NCBI GenBank assembly: GCA_019359545.1
Contig: JAHHHB010000018.1
Span: 24,616-88,615, forward strand
DNA: 64,000 nucleotides
Direction of reading: 5' to 3'
DNA from: Desmonostoc geniculatum HA4340-LM1
Lineage (GTDB): Bacteria; Cyanobacteriota; Cyanobacteriia; Cyanobacteriales; Nostocaceae
A program made the translations under genes and the position numbers. Shown piece by piece: positions 53,716-63,648 of this stretch (within the stretch, counting starts at the first letter, position 1; each line of letters opens with the position of its first letter). The notes under the pieces are model-generated. The model ran no database searches. It was not told the origin of the DNA and saw only the letters and a program-made list of their open reading frames with translations.

Positions 53716-54714
53716 CTATTGGCTATTGGCTTTTGAAGATTGTTTAAAAGGAGTTTTTTTAGATTTCTGCTTTTTGTTTTTATTTTTTTCGTAGTCTAAC
53801 TCTTTAAGCTTCTTCATAATTCGGCTGAAGTACTCTTGTAGATAGCTTTCTAGAGTTGTGGTTTGTTCTCGATCTAAGCCAAATACTGTGTAAACTTCAT
53901 CCATTGAAGCATTTAATTGTTTACCACTAGCCAAGACTTCTGTAAACGCCAGTCTGTCGGCGATGTTCCATCCCCACTGAAAGAAGCGCATTAAGCCCCG
54001 CACAGCACGGAGTAAGTTTATTGGCATTCGTGTCACTCTGGCTTCTTTTCCAGATAAGCGTTCGCACAGGCTAATGATTTCTTCTGCACTCCATGCACGA
54101 GTACCTACTACGGGAAAAGCTTGGTTTTCTGTTTCTGGTACACTCAAGGCGCGGATAGCAAATTTAGCGATGTCCTGGGTGTCCATGTAGGCAATTGGAG
54201 AAGATTGACCAGTTACCCAAACCGGCTGTGCTTCCAAAATGGGAATCCCGTATTGACCGATTAACCCTTGCATAAAGCCAGCTAACCGCAAGATGGTGTA
54301 ATTCAAGCCAGATTCAATCAAGAACAGTTCTGTACACCGCTTAATTTCCATCAGCGGCACTTCTGGGTATTTATCGGCATCTAAAATCGAGAAGAAGATA
54401 AAACGCTCTACACCTGCTGCCTTTGCGGCTTGAATTAATGCTACTTTACCGTCCCAGTCCACTTGTTTGATACTTTGTGAATCTGTAGGGCGAGATGTTG
54501 AAGCATCAATTACTTGGGTTACCCCTTCTAATGCTTCTGCTAAGGTGTCCGGGTAACGCAAACTTCCCGATACAAGCTCCGCACCCCATTCTTTCAGAAA
54601 AGCTGCTTTTTTAGTGCTGCGGACAAGACAGCGTACTTTATATCCCTCATCGATAGCACGACGAGCCACTTGTCTTCCTAAGGTGCCAGTGGCACCGACG
54701 ATTAATAATGTCAT
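53716..54714 (-). CDS. ycf39: Ycf39 (NmrA-like NAD(P)-binding assembly factor)
   Basis: A 332-residue atypical short-chain dehydrogenase. It opens MTLLIVGATGTLGRQVARRA (Rossmann GxTGxxG), then YKVRCLVRSTKKAAFLKEWG, GVTQVIDASTSRP and AGVERFIFFSILDA. Ycf39 (plant HCF244) works with chlorophyll delivery to the D1 protein during early photosystem II assembly. A basic C-terminal tail (NKNKKQKSKK) follows the core. petM lies upstream on the same strand; I recall this neighbourhood from other cyanobacteria. Start ATG 54714 gives the conserved N-terminus. Confidence 0.92.
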   Translation of the reverse strand: MTLLIVGATGTLGRQVARRAIDEGYKVRCLVRSTKKAAFLKEWGAELVSGSLRYPDTLAEALEGVTQVIDASTSRPTDSQSIKQVDWDGKVALIQAAKAAGVERFIFFSILDADKYPEVPLMEIKRCTELFLIESGLNYTILRLAGFMQGLIGQYGIPILEAQPVWVTGQSSPIAYMDTQDIAKFAIRALSVPETENQAFPVVGTRAWSAEEIISLCERLSGKEARVTRMPINLLRAVRGLMRFFQWGWNIADRLAFTEVLASGKQLNASMDEVYTVFGLDREQTTTLESYLQEYFSRIMKKLKELDYEKNKNKKQKSKKTPFKQSSKANSQ

Positions 54715-54882
54715 GAGGGTTGTAATATATCTTAATGTTTTATGAAAAGAATCTTATCAGAATAACCTAATGCAAACAAAAGTTTACATTTTTTTCAGAA
54801 AATCAATTGAATTGAAGAAGCTCACGTGGAAGTTGCTGTCCGGTTAGCAGACAAGCTTTTTTCTGAGTTAGCTGTGAAAAAG

Positions 54883-54913
54883 GGAGTGGGGAGTGGGGAG
54901 TGGGGAGTGGGAG
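54883..54913 (+). repeat. GGGAGTG tandem repeats
   Basis: Four to five copies of GGGGAGT between ycf39 and petM; no spacers. It belongs to the purine-rich short repeats seen throughout the window. Confidence 0.6.
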
Positions 54914-54966
54914 AGATGATAGTAATTCCTAGCTCCTAATAGACGCGATTCATCGCGTCTCTACCT

Positions 54967-55071
54967 CTATTCTTCTCCGCCTTGAATTTTCAGTAGTAAT
55001 GCGCCTAAGCCCCAGCCGACGAAGATTAAACTGAAGGACAATAGAGCTGCATTCAAAATTTCGGCGCCCAT
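54967..55071 (-). CDS. petM: Cytochrome b6f complex subunit PetM
   Basis: A 34-residue membrane peptide: [20 protein letters not shown], then [14 protein letters not shown]. It is a single helix, matching PetM in length and almost every position. PetM is a small subunit at the periphery of the cytochrome b6f complex in the thylakoid membrane. AAGGAG lies 10 bases before the ATG. It is followed on the same strand, after 250 bases with GGGAGTG tandem repeats, by ycf39. Confidence 0.95.
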   Translation of the reverse strand: MGAEILNAALLSFSLIFVGWGLGALLLKIQGGEE

Positions 55072-55293
55072 TGGTGTGATTCTCCTTATGCAAATTAGTT
55101 TGTTGAAACTAGGTCTGCCAGAAGCTATTCAATAGTTGCTGTGGCATTAGACCTGTGTAAATAATTCTAAACTAGTTTAGCAGGTAATCCCTACTGGTTT
55201 TGGAGGCAATCTCTACTGTGGAAGGGGATGAGGGGGATGAGGGGGATGAGGGAGTTCTGGTGGCAGGGGAAAATATAATTATGAGAAAATTTT

Positions 55294-56385
55294 ATGTATC
55301 ACAATAATCAAGAGAATTTAGTCAATTTTGGCAAAGGAAATCGTCCGCGTTTGGCGCTGACGGTGGGAGATCCGGCGGGAATTGGCCCAGAGGTGATTTT
55401 GAAAGCTTTAGTAGAGCCGGAAATTAGTAAAAAATATGACGTTACTGTGGTGGGTAACCGTGATTTGCTGACACAGACTTATGAAGAACTGAATTTAGCT
55501 GAGAATTTAGCACCGTTGGCAAATCCAGAGCGGTTTCCAGTAATTGATGTGGAATTGAAGGCAGAAATTAAAAGTCAAATTATCCCAGGAGTCGGTAATG
55601 CAGCCAGTGGGGCGGCTAGTTTTGCCTATATGGAATATGCGATCGCCAAAACACTGGCTGGTAAATTTGATGGTATTGTCACAGGACCCATCGCTAAATC
55701 TGCTTGGAAAGCCGCAGGGTATAATTATCCAGGGCAAACGGAACTGCTGGCAGAAAAGTCTGGTGTCAAGCGCTTTGGGATGTTATTTGTAGCGCGATCG
55801 CCCCATACTAATTGGACACTCAGAGCTTTACTTGCTACCACACATATTCCCCTGTGTCAAGTAGCTGATACATTGACACCGCATTTGTTGACAGAGAAAC
55901 TGGATTTGCTGGTGGAGTGTTTAAAGCAAGACTTTGGGATAGAGAAAGGGAGAATTGCGATCGCAGGTTTAAATCCCCACAGTGGCGAACAGGGACAATT
56001 AGGACATGAAGAACAAGATTGGTTAATTCCTTGGTTGGAGCAAGAGCGGCAAAATAGACCACAATTGCAACTAGATGGGCCGATACCGCCGGATACGATG
56101 TGGGTTAAGCCTGGTCAAGCTTGGTACGGCAATTCTCGCATTCAAAATCCAGCTGATGCTTACCTGGCACTTTACCACGACCAAGGCTTAATTCCTGTGA
56201 AGTTGATGGCGTTCGATCGAGCAGTTAATACTTCTATTGGGCTTCCTTTTGTGCGGACTTCACCCGATCATGGAACAGCATTTGATATTGCAGGTAAGGG
56301 AATTGCTGATGCTACAAGTATGAAAGCAGCGATACATTTAGCGGGTGAGTTCGTTAGTCAAAGGTTGGTGGCGAGAAAACTATGA
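55294..56385 (+). CDS. pdxA: 4-hydroxythreonine-4-phosphate dehydrogenase
   Basis: A 363-residue PdxA enzyme of vitamin B6 synthesis, oxidising 4-phosphohydroxy-threonine to the precursor of pyridoxine phosphate. Motifs: [68 protein letters not shown] (metal His), [16 protein letters not shown] (metal His) and [18 protein letters not shown]. An N-terminal extension of about 17 polar residues precedes the core. GGGGGATGAG tandem repeats lie just upstream of the leader (55217-55253). The metal histidines are all present. Confidence 0.94.
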   Translation: MYHNNQENLVNFGKGNRPRLALTVGDPAGIGPEVILKALVEPEISKKYDVTVVGNRDLLTQTYEELNLAENLAPLANPERFPVIDVELKAEIKSQIIPGVGNAASGAASFAYMEYAIAKTLAGKFDGIVTGPIAKSAWKAAGYNYPGQTELLAEKSGVKRFGMLFVARSPHTNWTLRALLATTHIPLCQVADTLTPHLLTEKLDLLVECLKQDFGIEKGRIAIAGLNPHSGEQGQLGHEEQDWLIPWLEQERQNRPQLQLDGPIPPDTMWVKPGQAWYGNSRIQNPADAYLALYHDQGLIPVKLMAFDRAVNTSIGLPFVRTSPDHGTAFDIAGKGIADATSMKAAIHLAGEFVSQRLVARKL

Positions 56386-56643
56386 ATTATTTGATGATTC
56401 ATAAATAAACTTGTCCAGAGAATCATGGAAGTGCAACCAAGAGAAATTAGAAATTACCTGACACCAGATGGTAAAAATATTTTTGATGACCAAAGAAAAA
56501 AGGATACAAGCCCCTGAATTTATTTCTGGAAAAGGTAAAAATATATAAGCCGATATACGAAGTACAAGGCTTATAACGTCCTTGTTTCAAGCCCCTGAAT
56601 TTATTTATGGGGATTGTAATTTTGAATGCGTGAATTTTGAATT

Positions 56644-56940
56644 TTGAATTCGAGCGAAGCGAGTGACTGGCTTTATTCTCTGCGAGATCAAAGAGCAAAA
56701 GCTAAAATAAGAGCCAGACTTGACCGAGTTGAAAATGGTAATTTAGGTGATTGTAAGTCACTTGGAGAAGGTGTTTTTGAATTGAGAATCGATTATGGAC
56801 CAGGTTACCGCATATACTTTGGACAAGAAGGGATAACAATTATTATTCTTTTGTGTGGTGGAGATAAAAGCACTCAGGAACAAGATATTGGTAAAGCTCA
56901 GGAATATTGGAAAGACTATAGGAGTAGAGATAATGCCTAG
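56644..56940 (+). pseudogene. RelE/HigB-like toxin, N-terminus probably truncated
   Basis: A 98-codon frame matching the RelE/ParE (HigB-type) toxin family: WLYSLRDQRAKAKIRARLDR, VENGNLGDCKSLGEGVFELR, DYGPGYRIYFGQEG and LCGGDKSTQEQDIGKAQEYW. The usual first strand (10-15 residues) is replaced by sequence from a GAATTTTGAATTTTGAATTC repeat, and the only start is TTG 56644. The conserved core residues are otherwise intact. Such toxins cut mRNA at the ribosome. It overlaps the antitoxin-like gene by 8 bases, the normal toxin-first arrangement. Confidence 0.65.
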
Positions 56941-57229
56941 AAGTGTAAGCTATCACGCAGGACTAATTAAACATCTACAAGACCCACTAGAAGCAGCATC
57001 TTATATCGAAGTAGTTCTAGAAGAGGGAGACCCTAAAATGTTAGTAAAAGCGCTCACAAATTTGATTGAGGCACAGGGTGGAATTGATCGGTTTTCAGCA
57101 GAAATTAAGCAATGCTACGAGCAACTTGACTTGATGTTATCTGAGCAAGGAGAAATTAAATTTTATTGTCTGAGTAAATTACTGGATGCATTGGGATTAC
57201 AGCTAGCAGTAACAGTGAAGTCAGCTTGA
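56933..57229 (+). CDS. Antitoxin-like protein (HigA-type addiction module), degraded HTH
   Basis: A 98-residue protein: SYHAGLIKHLQDPLEAASYI and EEGDPKMLVKALTNLIEAQG match the N-terminal half of the putative addiction-module antidote family partnered with RelE/HigB-like toxins. The C-terminal half, where a helix-turn-helix is expected, reads GGIDRFSAEIKQCYEQLDLM and lacks the usual helix-turn pattern, though LDALGLQL is kept. The ATG at 56933 has GGAGTAGAGATA before it and overlaps the toxin frame. The pair is probably inactive or weakened. It ends 9 bases past the stop of the convergent LuxR-type gene. Confidence 0.65.
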   Translation: MPRSVSYHAGLIKHLQDPLEAASYIEVVLEEGDPKMLVKALTNLIEAQGGIDRFSAEIKQCYEQLDLMLSEQGEIKFYCLSKLLDALGLQLAVTVKSA

Positions 57230-57895
57230 AACTTGTATATCTTGCAGTTTTGCCACCATTTCTGCACGCGCTGAAACTTTCAATTTACGAAACATTCTCT
57301 TTAAAGCTTGCTTGACAGAATTTTGGGTAATCCACAGTTTTTCCCCAATTTCTGCATTTGTTAATCCCTGCGCCACCAATTCGGCAATTTCTAATTCACG
57401 CGCTGTTAGAAGACTTGCAAAAAGGGAATTAGATGTTTTTGGTTTCGCCCGTAGGGTTGCCATTTTAGATGACAAATGAATGCATAAAGCACTCAAGTCA
57501 GCTAAATCATTGCCATTAAAAGGGGGATTTCCCTTGTCGCGGGCTAGGTTAAGGGTTCCAATCAGACGACCATCGCAAACAATTGGCCCAGTCATGACGT
57601 GTTCGTGGTCATGGCGGGAGCAAAAATGCTTCCAGTCTCCTGGAGATAATAATAATTGCTCGTGGGCGGGGGCGTGACGCTCAACTACATAGCGTCCCAC
57701 TGGATTGCTCTCTAAGCATACTGCCGGAATGCCCGAAACATCAATCTCAGGGGTTGGTTGTTCATCGAGGAGATATATACCCCAATTTTGCACGCCAAAA
57801 TGCTCGCTAATTTTGTCCGTCAGAGCTAGTCTTAATTCTTGCTCATTCCCGACATTAGCGATCGCATGAAATACGGCGTGAAGAGAATTAACCAT
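57221..57895 (-). CDS. LuxR-family regulator with N-terminal GAF-like domain
   Basis: A protein of about 224 residues. The C-terminal 60 residues are a LuxR/NarL helix-turn-helix: LTARELEIAELVAQGLTNAE, then WITQNSVKQALKRMFRKLKV. The N-terminal 150 residues (LRLALTDKISEHFGVQNWGI, GPIVCDGRLIGTLNLARD) resemble a GAF domain, suggesting ligand or redox sensing; Cys and His residues around HFCSRHDHEH could bind metal or heme. Targets are unknown. ATG 57895 is preferred to TTG 57922; neither has a clear Shine-Dalgarno sequence. Divergent from the DUF3386 gene. Confidence 0.8.
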   Translation of the reverse strand: MVNSLHAVFHAIANVGNEQELRLALTDKISEHFGVQNWGIYLLDEQPTPEIDVSGIPAVCLESNPVGRYVVERHAPAHEQLLLSPGDWKHFCSRHDHEHVMTGPIVCDGRLIGTLNLARDKGNPPFNGNDLADLSALCIHLSSKMATLRAKPKTSNSLFASLLTARELEIAELVAQGLTNAEIGEKLWITQNSVKQALKRMFRKLKVSARAEMVAKLQDIQVSS

Positions 57896-57995
57896 AAGTG
57901 TACCCAGTTGGGGACTATCCAAGCCTCAACAATTACTTCTATGCTAATACCAAGGAAACTAAAACGCTAATTATAGTAGCGACTAGGAGAAGCAC

Positions 57996-58652
57996 ATGAC
58001 AGTTACACAACTCTCTGCTCAGGAACTTTTCCGGGCTGCTTATGAGAACCGCTATACTTGGGACAAAAATTTCCCCGGTTATACCGCAAATATTACTTTT
58101 AAGCATGATGATAAAGTCTTCACAGGCAAAGTAATTATCAGCGCCAATCTCAAAGCCGAAGTTTTGGACGTAGAGGACGAGTCCGCAAAGCAAGCAATTC
58201 ACGGCCAAGCGTGGGAAATCGCCATTCACCGCGTCCGTCGCAGCTTTGAAGATACCCACAGCGCCAATACCTTTAGCTATGGTAAGACTGACGAAACTGG
58301 TGCAGTTGAACTTTTAATGGGTGGTAAGGCCCAGGGCGATAAATATAAAGTCCGCAATAATGAAGTGTGCCATGTTCACCGTCTCATCCACGGTATTTAC
58401 GTAACAATTGACACCTTCAGAAGTCACGATACTGGCGAAGGTTACTTGTCCCACACCTATGATTCTGTTTACCATGACCCCAAAACTGGGGAACAAAAAG
58501 GCGGTAGAAGTGAATTTATCGATGAGTATGAAAAAGTTGGTGACTATTTCATCTTAAATCGTCGGGAAATTCGCACTCAAATAGATGGACAAGTATCGAT
58601 TCAAGAATTTGTTTTCTCTGATATCAAATTGTTGGAACCTGTTGCTGCTTAA
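57996..58652 (+). CDS. DUF3386 family protein
   Basis: A 218-residue soluble protein: LFRAAYENRYTWDKNFPGYT, AIHRVRRSFEDTHSANTFSY, HRLIHGIYVTIDTFRSHDTG, GRSEFIDEYEKVGDYFILNR. This is the cyanobacterial/plant DUF3386 family, whose function is unknown to me. The start ATG 57996 follows GGAGAAGCAC, a good ribosome binding site. A strong terminator follows at 58671. The gene appears intact and monocistronic. Confidence 0.88.
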   Translation: MTVTQLSAQELFRAAYENRYTWDKNFPGYTANITFKHDDKVFTGKVIISANLKAEVLDVEDESAKQAIHGQAWEIAIHRVRRSFEDTHSANTFSYGKTDETGAVELLMGGKAQGDKYKVRNNEVCHVHRLIHGIYVTIDTFRSHDTGEGYLSHTYDSVYHDPKTGEQKGGRSEFIDEYEKVGDYFILNRREIRTQIDGQVSIQEFVFSDIKLLEPVAA

Positions 58653-58670
58653 GCTGTGTTTTGCATGATA

Positions 58671-58720
58671 AATCAAAGCGATCGCTCTTTATTTTATAGG
58701 AGCGATCGCTTTGATTTTTT
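58671..58720 (+). terminator. Terminator built from two HIP1 sites
   Basis: AAATCAAAGCGATCGCTC pairs with GAGCGATCGCTTTGATTT and is followed by a T-rich run. Both arms contain the HIP1 octamer. Confidence 0.8.
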
Positions 58721-58744
58721 GGTGCTTTTTCTCAGGAAGATTGA

Positions 58745-59134
58745 AAGGCGATCGCCTCAGATATAGAAACTTCTTTGAAGCTGTCCGAACCAAACATCGC
58801 AAAGGTTGTTAAAGAGACTTACGAGCGAAATGCGGTTGTTGGAGCCGTTTGTCATGGTCCGGTATCTTTGCTGAACGTCAAGATGAGTAACGATGCTTAT
58901 TTGCTCGCTGGAAAGAATATTAGTTCATTTACGAACGACGAAGAAGAAAACTACGCTAAAGCCGATGTGCCTTTCGAGTTGGAAACGGCCCTTACCCAAC
59001 AAGGCGCAATCTTCCACAAAACTGAGCCTTGGCAGGCATTCAGCATTGCCGACGGGAATCTCGTCACCGGCCAGAATCCCGCTTCTGCCAAAGGCGTTGC
59101 AGAAAAAATGATCGAACTCCTGGAAGCTCCCTAG
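58745..59134 (+). pseudogene. DJ-1/PfpI family fragment
   Basis: Only the C-terminal half of a DJ-1/PfpI (type 1 glutamine amidotransferase-like, Hsp31-type) protein: VVGAVCHGPVSLLNVKMSND with the nucleophile-elbow Cys, AGKNISSFTNDEEENY, and FHKTEPWQAFSIADGNLVTG, QNPASAKGV. The N-terminal half with the conserved Glu is missing; upstream is spacer with the HIP1-containing terminator. An in-frame TTG at 58775 could start a 119-residue product. A functional glyoxalase or chaperone seems unlikely. A hairpin follows at 59194. Confidence 0.7.
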
Positions 59135-59193
59135 CGGCTGAAATGCCTACGAGTGCATCTGCTCTATCACCCGTTCGATGATTAGCCGATCAA

Positions 59194-59224
59194 GAAGCCC
59201 GCAGTGATAATAGCTGTGGGCTTC
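59194..59224. terminator. Hairpin between convergent frames
   Basis: GAAGCCCGCAG pairs with CTGTGGGCTTC, between the DJ-1 fragment (+) and the exchanger gene (-). T-richness on both sides is modest. Confidence 0.55.
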
Positions 59225-59275
59225 GGTTTAAGGGTTTTCCATAATATACTTTTGACTTTTGATTTCACGGCGGTA

Positions 59276-60397
59276 CTAACCCATACCATCCATCACTGGA
59301 TGAAAGTAGAAGGCAAATCCCAATACTGTATAGGCAGCTAATAATAAAGTGCCTTCGAGCCAATTAGACCTACCATCGGAACTAATAGTATTTGCAATCA
59401 ACACAGACACAACCACAGCCACTAATTCAAAGGGTTTGAAATCCAAATCCATTGGCTGACCAAATACTAATCCTGCTATCACCAACACAGGCGCGACAAA
59501 TAGGGCAATCTGCATACTCGATCCCACAGCCACGGAAAGGGAAAGATCCATTTTATCTTTCATTGCTACGGTGACTGCTGTGGCGTGTTCAGCAGCATTA
59601 CCAATGATGGGAACTAATATGACCCCTGTAAACAATGATGTCAAGCCTAGCTGGGATGTAGCCACTTCCAGAGAATCAACCAGCATTTCTGACTCGACTG
59701 CCACCAACAAAGTGCATACTAGCAGCACACCAGCCCACAACGCAACATTGGGTTTGGTATGGGAAATTTCCTCTTCTTCTGTTTCTGCCACACCCACATC
59801 ATATAAATAGGAGTGAGTTTTCATGGAAAACAGCAGCGTTAGGGCGTAAACCAGGATTAATACCACCGCAACGGCAACAGAGAGATATTGCAGCGTTTGT
59901 TCGTTAACTCCTTTGGCGGTGTAGTTCATCGCTGTGGGCAACAAAATGGCAATCACAGCCAAATTCATCGAAGCAGCATTCACCCGCGCCACAATTGGCT
60001 GAAATGTTTGTTCTTTGTAACGCAGTCCTCCCAAAAGCATGGAAAGACCCATCACCAGTAGTAAGTTGCCGATAATCGATCCCGTGATACTGGCTTTGAC
60101 TACATCTATCAAACCAGCCTTTAGAGCTACTAGCGCTATGATCAGTTCTGTAGCATTGCCAAAAGTGGCGTTTAATAAACCCCCTAATGACGGCCCCACT
60201 ACTACAGCAATTTCTTCTGTGGCCGTTCCCATCCAAGCCGCTAAAGGCAAAATCGCTAATCCAGCTGTAATGAAAACGATCAGTTCTCCCCACTCCAGAA
60301 AGTGGGCTGCTAGAGAAACTGGGATAAACAGTAATAAAACAAGAAAAATTATGTTTTTAGTTGACATTTGTTGCTTTGAGTTGACGGTATCATTCAC
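59276..60397 (-). CDS. cax: Calcium/proton exchanger (CaCA family)
   Basis: A 373-residue membrane antiporter with about 11 helices. The two inverted alpha repeats are clear: LLNATFGNATELIIALVALK and IGNAAEHATAVTVAMKDKMD. Between them is an acidic stretch (VAETEEEEISH). Family members move Ca2+ out of the cytoplasm against H+ at the plasma membrane. The ATG at 60397 gives the usual N-terminal hydrophilic segment; a start at 60364 (MSTKNIIF) is also possible. Intact, monocistronic by position. Confidence 0.9.
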   Translation of the reverse strand: MNDTVNSKQQMSTKNIIFLVLLLFIPVSLAAHFLEWGELIVFITAGLAILPLAAWMGTATEEIAVVVGPSLGGLLNATFGNATELIIALVALKAGLIDVVKASITGSIIGNLLLVMGLSMLLGGLRYKEQTFQPIVARVNAASMNLAVIAILLPTAMNYTAKGVNEQTLQYLSVAVAVVLILVYALTLLFSMKTHSYLYDVGVAETEEEEISHTKPNVALWAGVLLVCTLLVAVESEMLVDSLEVATSQLGLTSLFTGVILVPIIGNAAEHATAVTVAMKDKMDLSLSVAVGSSMQIALFVAPVLVIAGLVFGQPMDLDFKPFELVAVVVSVLIANTISSDGRSNWLEGTLLLAAYTVLGFAFYFHPVMDGMG

Positions 60398-60949
60398 AGC
60401 GGGTAGTCCTAAATTTTAAATTTGGAGTGTTGATTGAAGAAGAATACAAAATTCAGAATTCAGAATTCAGAATCAATAAGTGGGGAATTCCCACCTACCA
60501 CTCATCATTCCCATAGGATACTCTCAACCGTCTGTACACCAATTCAGAGATTTTACTGTTTTCAGTTTACTCCTGTGGATGTTATGTAAAATAATGTTGC
60601 CATTTAAGAAGTTCTCGTAATCTTTTGTTGCAAAAGTATGAAATGGATTCAGAGTATTACACCAAAAATGGGGTTTAATATATTAAAAGACAATTAAAAT
60701 TTTGATTAGCGCTGCTAACCAGAAAACCCCTAACTGAGGCGTTGTCCAATGGCTAATCACTTTGAGCCTTCAGGGAAAGGGCTGTGCGATAACGCAGATT
60801 TCCCACTACACTAAGACCGCGTTCTCAAAAATTTGGTTGTATTTGATAGTTGTTGTTTATACCGGATTTTGTGTTCAAGCTATTGTAGAAACGTTCATGC
60901 ACAAAATTGAACGGTGCAACTGCAAGTTTTTTGTTTTGGATATATATAC
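60398..60949. other. Divergent intergenic region
   Basis: About 550 bases between the exchanger (-) and the GH57 gene (+). It contains an AATTCAG tandem repeat (60450-60473). It should hold both promoters; no operators were identified, and no small gene is supported. Confidence 0.4.
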
Positions 60950-63646
60950 ATGACTTCTGCTGCTCAAATGCCAGCTAACTCTGGCTCAACGTTAACATTA
61001 CATTCAGATTCCCACAACACCAAAGAGACTGATCCCCTGAGAACAGCTCGTGGTGTTTATGTGACGGTGCATGGTCATTTTTACCAGCCACCGAGGGAAA
61101 ACCCTTATCTGGACGCGATTGAACGCCAACCGAGCGCTGCACCTTTCCATGACTGGAATGAGCGGATTCATTGGGAATGCTATCGTCCGAATGCCTTTGC
61201 CAGAGTGCTAAATGACCGAGGCGAAGTGGCGGGGATCGTTAATAATTACGAGTATTTTAGTTTTAATATCGGTCCAACGCTGATGTCGTGGCTAGAACGC
61301 TACGACATGGAGGTTTATCAGCGGATTTTGGAGGCGGATGCCAAGAGTAGTCAACGTTTGCATGGTCATGGAAATGCGATCGCGCAAGTATACAATCACA
61401 TCATCATGCCTCTGGCGAACGAACGCGACAAATATACCCAAATTCGCTGGGGTAAAGAAGACTTCCGTTCCCGCTTCGGACGCGATCCCGAAGGTATATG
61501 GTTAGCAGAAACCGGTGTGGACTACCCCACTCTAGAAGCTTTAGTTGCTGAAGGTATTCGCTTCGTTATCCTTGCACCGTCTCAGGCGTTGCGTTGTCGT
61601 CCCCTCCCCACTAAAGATAATCACAATCCTGAATGGTGTGAAGTCGGCGGTAGTCAGATCGATCCCACCCGCCCCTATCGTTGTTATTTGAAGCCCACAC
61701 TGGACACTTCATCTTCACCTCTAAGTACGATCCCCGATAGCCCCAAGGATGGAAGTAGGGAAGGATTACCCTATATTGATATCTTCTTTTACGATGGTCC
61801 GATATCGCGGGACATGGGTTTTAGTGATGTGGTTTATAATTCCAATCGCTTTGCTGGGCGTATTGGTTCAGCGGTGCGTGGGGATCATCGTCCAGCACAG
61901 TTGATTTCTGTGGCTACAGATGGCGAAACCTTTGGACATCACAAGAAAGGAACTGAAAAAACTTTAGCCTACGCCTTCACAACAGAATTTCCCCAGCAGG
62001 GTTGGACGGTAACGAACTTTGCCCACTACCTGAGCTTAAATTCTCCCTCTTGGGAAGTGGAATTGAAGTCAGTCACAGCTTGGAGTTGCGCCCACGGTGT
62101 AGACAGATGGCAGGATGACTGTGGTTGCGGTGGAGAAGGTGGCGTTTGGCATCAAAAATGGCGTCGTCCGTTGCGGGATGCTCTGAATTGGCTGCGGGAT
62201 CAGCTAATTGAGGTCTATGAGGAATATGGAAGGCTGTTATTCCGCGATCCTTGGCAAGCACGGGATGAATATATTCAAGTGATGCGCGATCGCTCAAGCG
62301 CCAATGTCAACCGTTTCCTCTCGCGCCATCAAACCCACAAACTAACAGCCGCCGAACAAGTAGACGCCCTGCGCTTGTTGGAAATGCAACGTCATGCTTT
62401 GTTGATGTTCACTAGTTGTGGCTGGTTTTTTGAAGAAATTTCCCGTCCAGAGGGGACGCAGATTCTCCGCTACGCCTCCCGTGCTTTGGAATTGGCAGGG
62501 GAAGTAGCAGGGGTACAGTTAGAAAAAGACTTCGTAAAACATCTTGGCCTAGCCCCCAGTAATGTCGATCAGTTCAAACATGGCGGTGAAATTTATCGCC
62601 AACAGGTACTCACTGCCCAACTTGGTTTTAAACAAGTAGCAGCCCACTATGCCATGAGTTCCCTATTTACAAATCAGGGATCGACAATGGGCGCTGGGCA
62701 TTCAACACTGGGCACCCAGACAAAGCGGGTTTATTGCTACGCCGTCAATGAGCTAGATTACCGACTCCAACACATGGGATCGCTAACTTTGGCTGTGGGC
62801 AATTTAAAGCTGGTATCAGAGATTACTTGGGAAAGCGAGCATTTAGTGTTTGCTGTTCTGCATTTGGGAGGTTGGGATTTCCACTGCTGCATTCAACAAT
62901 TTACTGGGCGGCGTGACTACAGCCAATTAAAAGAAAAGGTGTTTGGGGCGCTGCAACAAGGCAGTGCGGCTCATACTATTTTGGCAATGACGCAGTTCTT
63001 TGGCGAAGAAACTTTCAGCTTGGAAAATCTATTTGCTGAAGAACGCCACCGGATTATGCGGCTGCTGAGTCAGGAAACACTGACACGATTAGGACAACTT
63101 TATACCCAAGCTTACCGCGATAATTATGGTGTGCTGATGGCGTTTCATCGAGATGAAATACCAGTTCCCCAGGAATTGCAGGTAGCAGCCCAGATAGCTT
63201 TGGGGCATCGCTGTTTGATGACATTGCGATCGCTTGAGCAAGATATCACCGAATCGCAAATGCGTTGGAATCACATAGTAGAATTGGAGGCGATCGCCAC
63301 AGAAGCAAAACATCTGCGTTGTCAGTTGAATATTCCCGACGGCAAGCAGATATTAGAACAGTTAATTGTGCGATCGCTTTGGCAATTGTTGCATGATGCC
63401 AATGGTAGCTTTAATGCAGAGATCCACCAGTTGGAGCGGTTGATTGATATCGGGGATCAATTAAATATTGATATTTCTTTGCATCGATCCCAAGAATTAT
63501 ATTTTAGTTGTCTGCACAGTCAGATAATACCTTTATGTCTTACCACCCTTAGCAACGAAGAAGATATGCATCAGTGTCGACAGTTGCTCAAGTTGGGCAA
63601 AAAGTTAGCCGTTGATGTCAGTATGATTTTAAATCAGTTGCCATAA
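60950..63646 (+). CDS. Glycoside hydrolase family 57 protein (DUF3536 type)
   Basis: An 898-residue protein. The N-terminal GH57 barrel has VYVTVHGHFYQPPRENPYLD, NNYEYFSFNIGPTLMSWLER, IWLAETGVDYPTLEALVAEG (catalytic Glu region) and SVATDGETFGHHKKGTEKTL (second acid). The C-terminal half is the DUF3536 region, with WRRPLRDALNWLRDQLIEVY and MQRHALLMFTSCGWFFEEIS. GH57 enzymes act on alpha-glucans (amylase, branching enzyme, pullulanase); the precise substrate of this subfamily is unknown. ATG 60950 (MTSAAQMPAN) is preferred over an upstream in-frame start at 60914. A mobile palindrome begins 3 bases after the stop. Confidence 0.9.
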   Translation: MTSAAQMPANSGSTLTLHSDSHNTKETDPLRTARGVYVTVHGHFYQPPRENPYLDAIERQPSAAPFHDWNERIHWECYRPNAFARVLNDRGEVAGIVNNYEYFSFNIGPTLMSWLERYDMEVYQRILEADAKSSQRLHGHGNAIAQVYNHIIMPLANERDKYTQIRWGKEDFRSRFGRDPEGIWLAETGVDYPTLEALVAEGIRFVILAPSQALRCRPLPTKDNHNPEWCEVGGSQIDPTRPYRCYLKPTLDTSSSPLSTIPDSPKDGSREGLPYIDIFFYDGPISRDMGFSDVVYNSNRFAGRIGSAVRGDHRPAQLISVATDGETFGHHKKGTEKTLAYAFTTEFPQQGWTVTNFAHYLSLNSPSWEVELKSVTAWSCAHGVDRWQDDCGCGGEGGVWHQKWRRPLRDALNWLRDQLIEVYEEYGRLLFRDPWQARDEYIQVMRDRSSANVNRFLSRHQTHKLTAAEQVDALRLLEMQRHALLMFTSCGWFFEEISRPEGTQILRYASRALELAGEVAGVQLEKDFVKHLGLAPSNVDQFKHGGEIYRQQVLTAQLGFKQVAAHYAMSSLFTNQGSTMGAGHSTLGTQTKRVYCYAVNELDYRLQHMGSLTLAVGNLKLVSEITWESEHLVFAVLHLGGWDFHCCIQQFTGRRDYSQLKEKVFGALQQGSAAHTILAMTQFFGEETFSLENLFAEERHRIMRLLSQETLTRLGQLYTQAYRDNYGVLMAFHRDEIPVPQELQVAAQIALGHRCLMTLRSLEQDITESQMRWNHIVELEAIATEAKHLRCQLNIPDGKQILEQLIVRSLWQLLHDANGSFNAEIHQLERLIDIGDQLNIDISLHRSQELYFSCLHSQIIPLCLTTLSNEEDMHQCRQLLKLGKKLAVDVSMILNQLP

Positions 63647-63648
63647 CC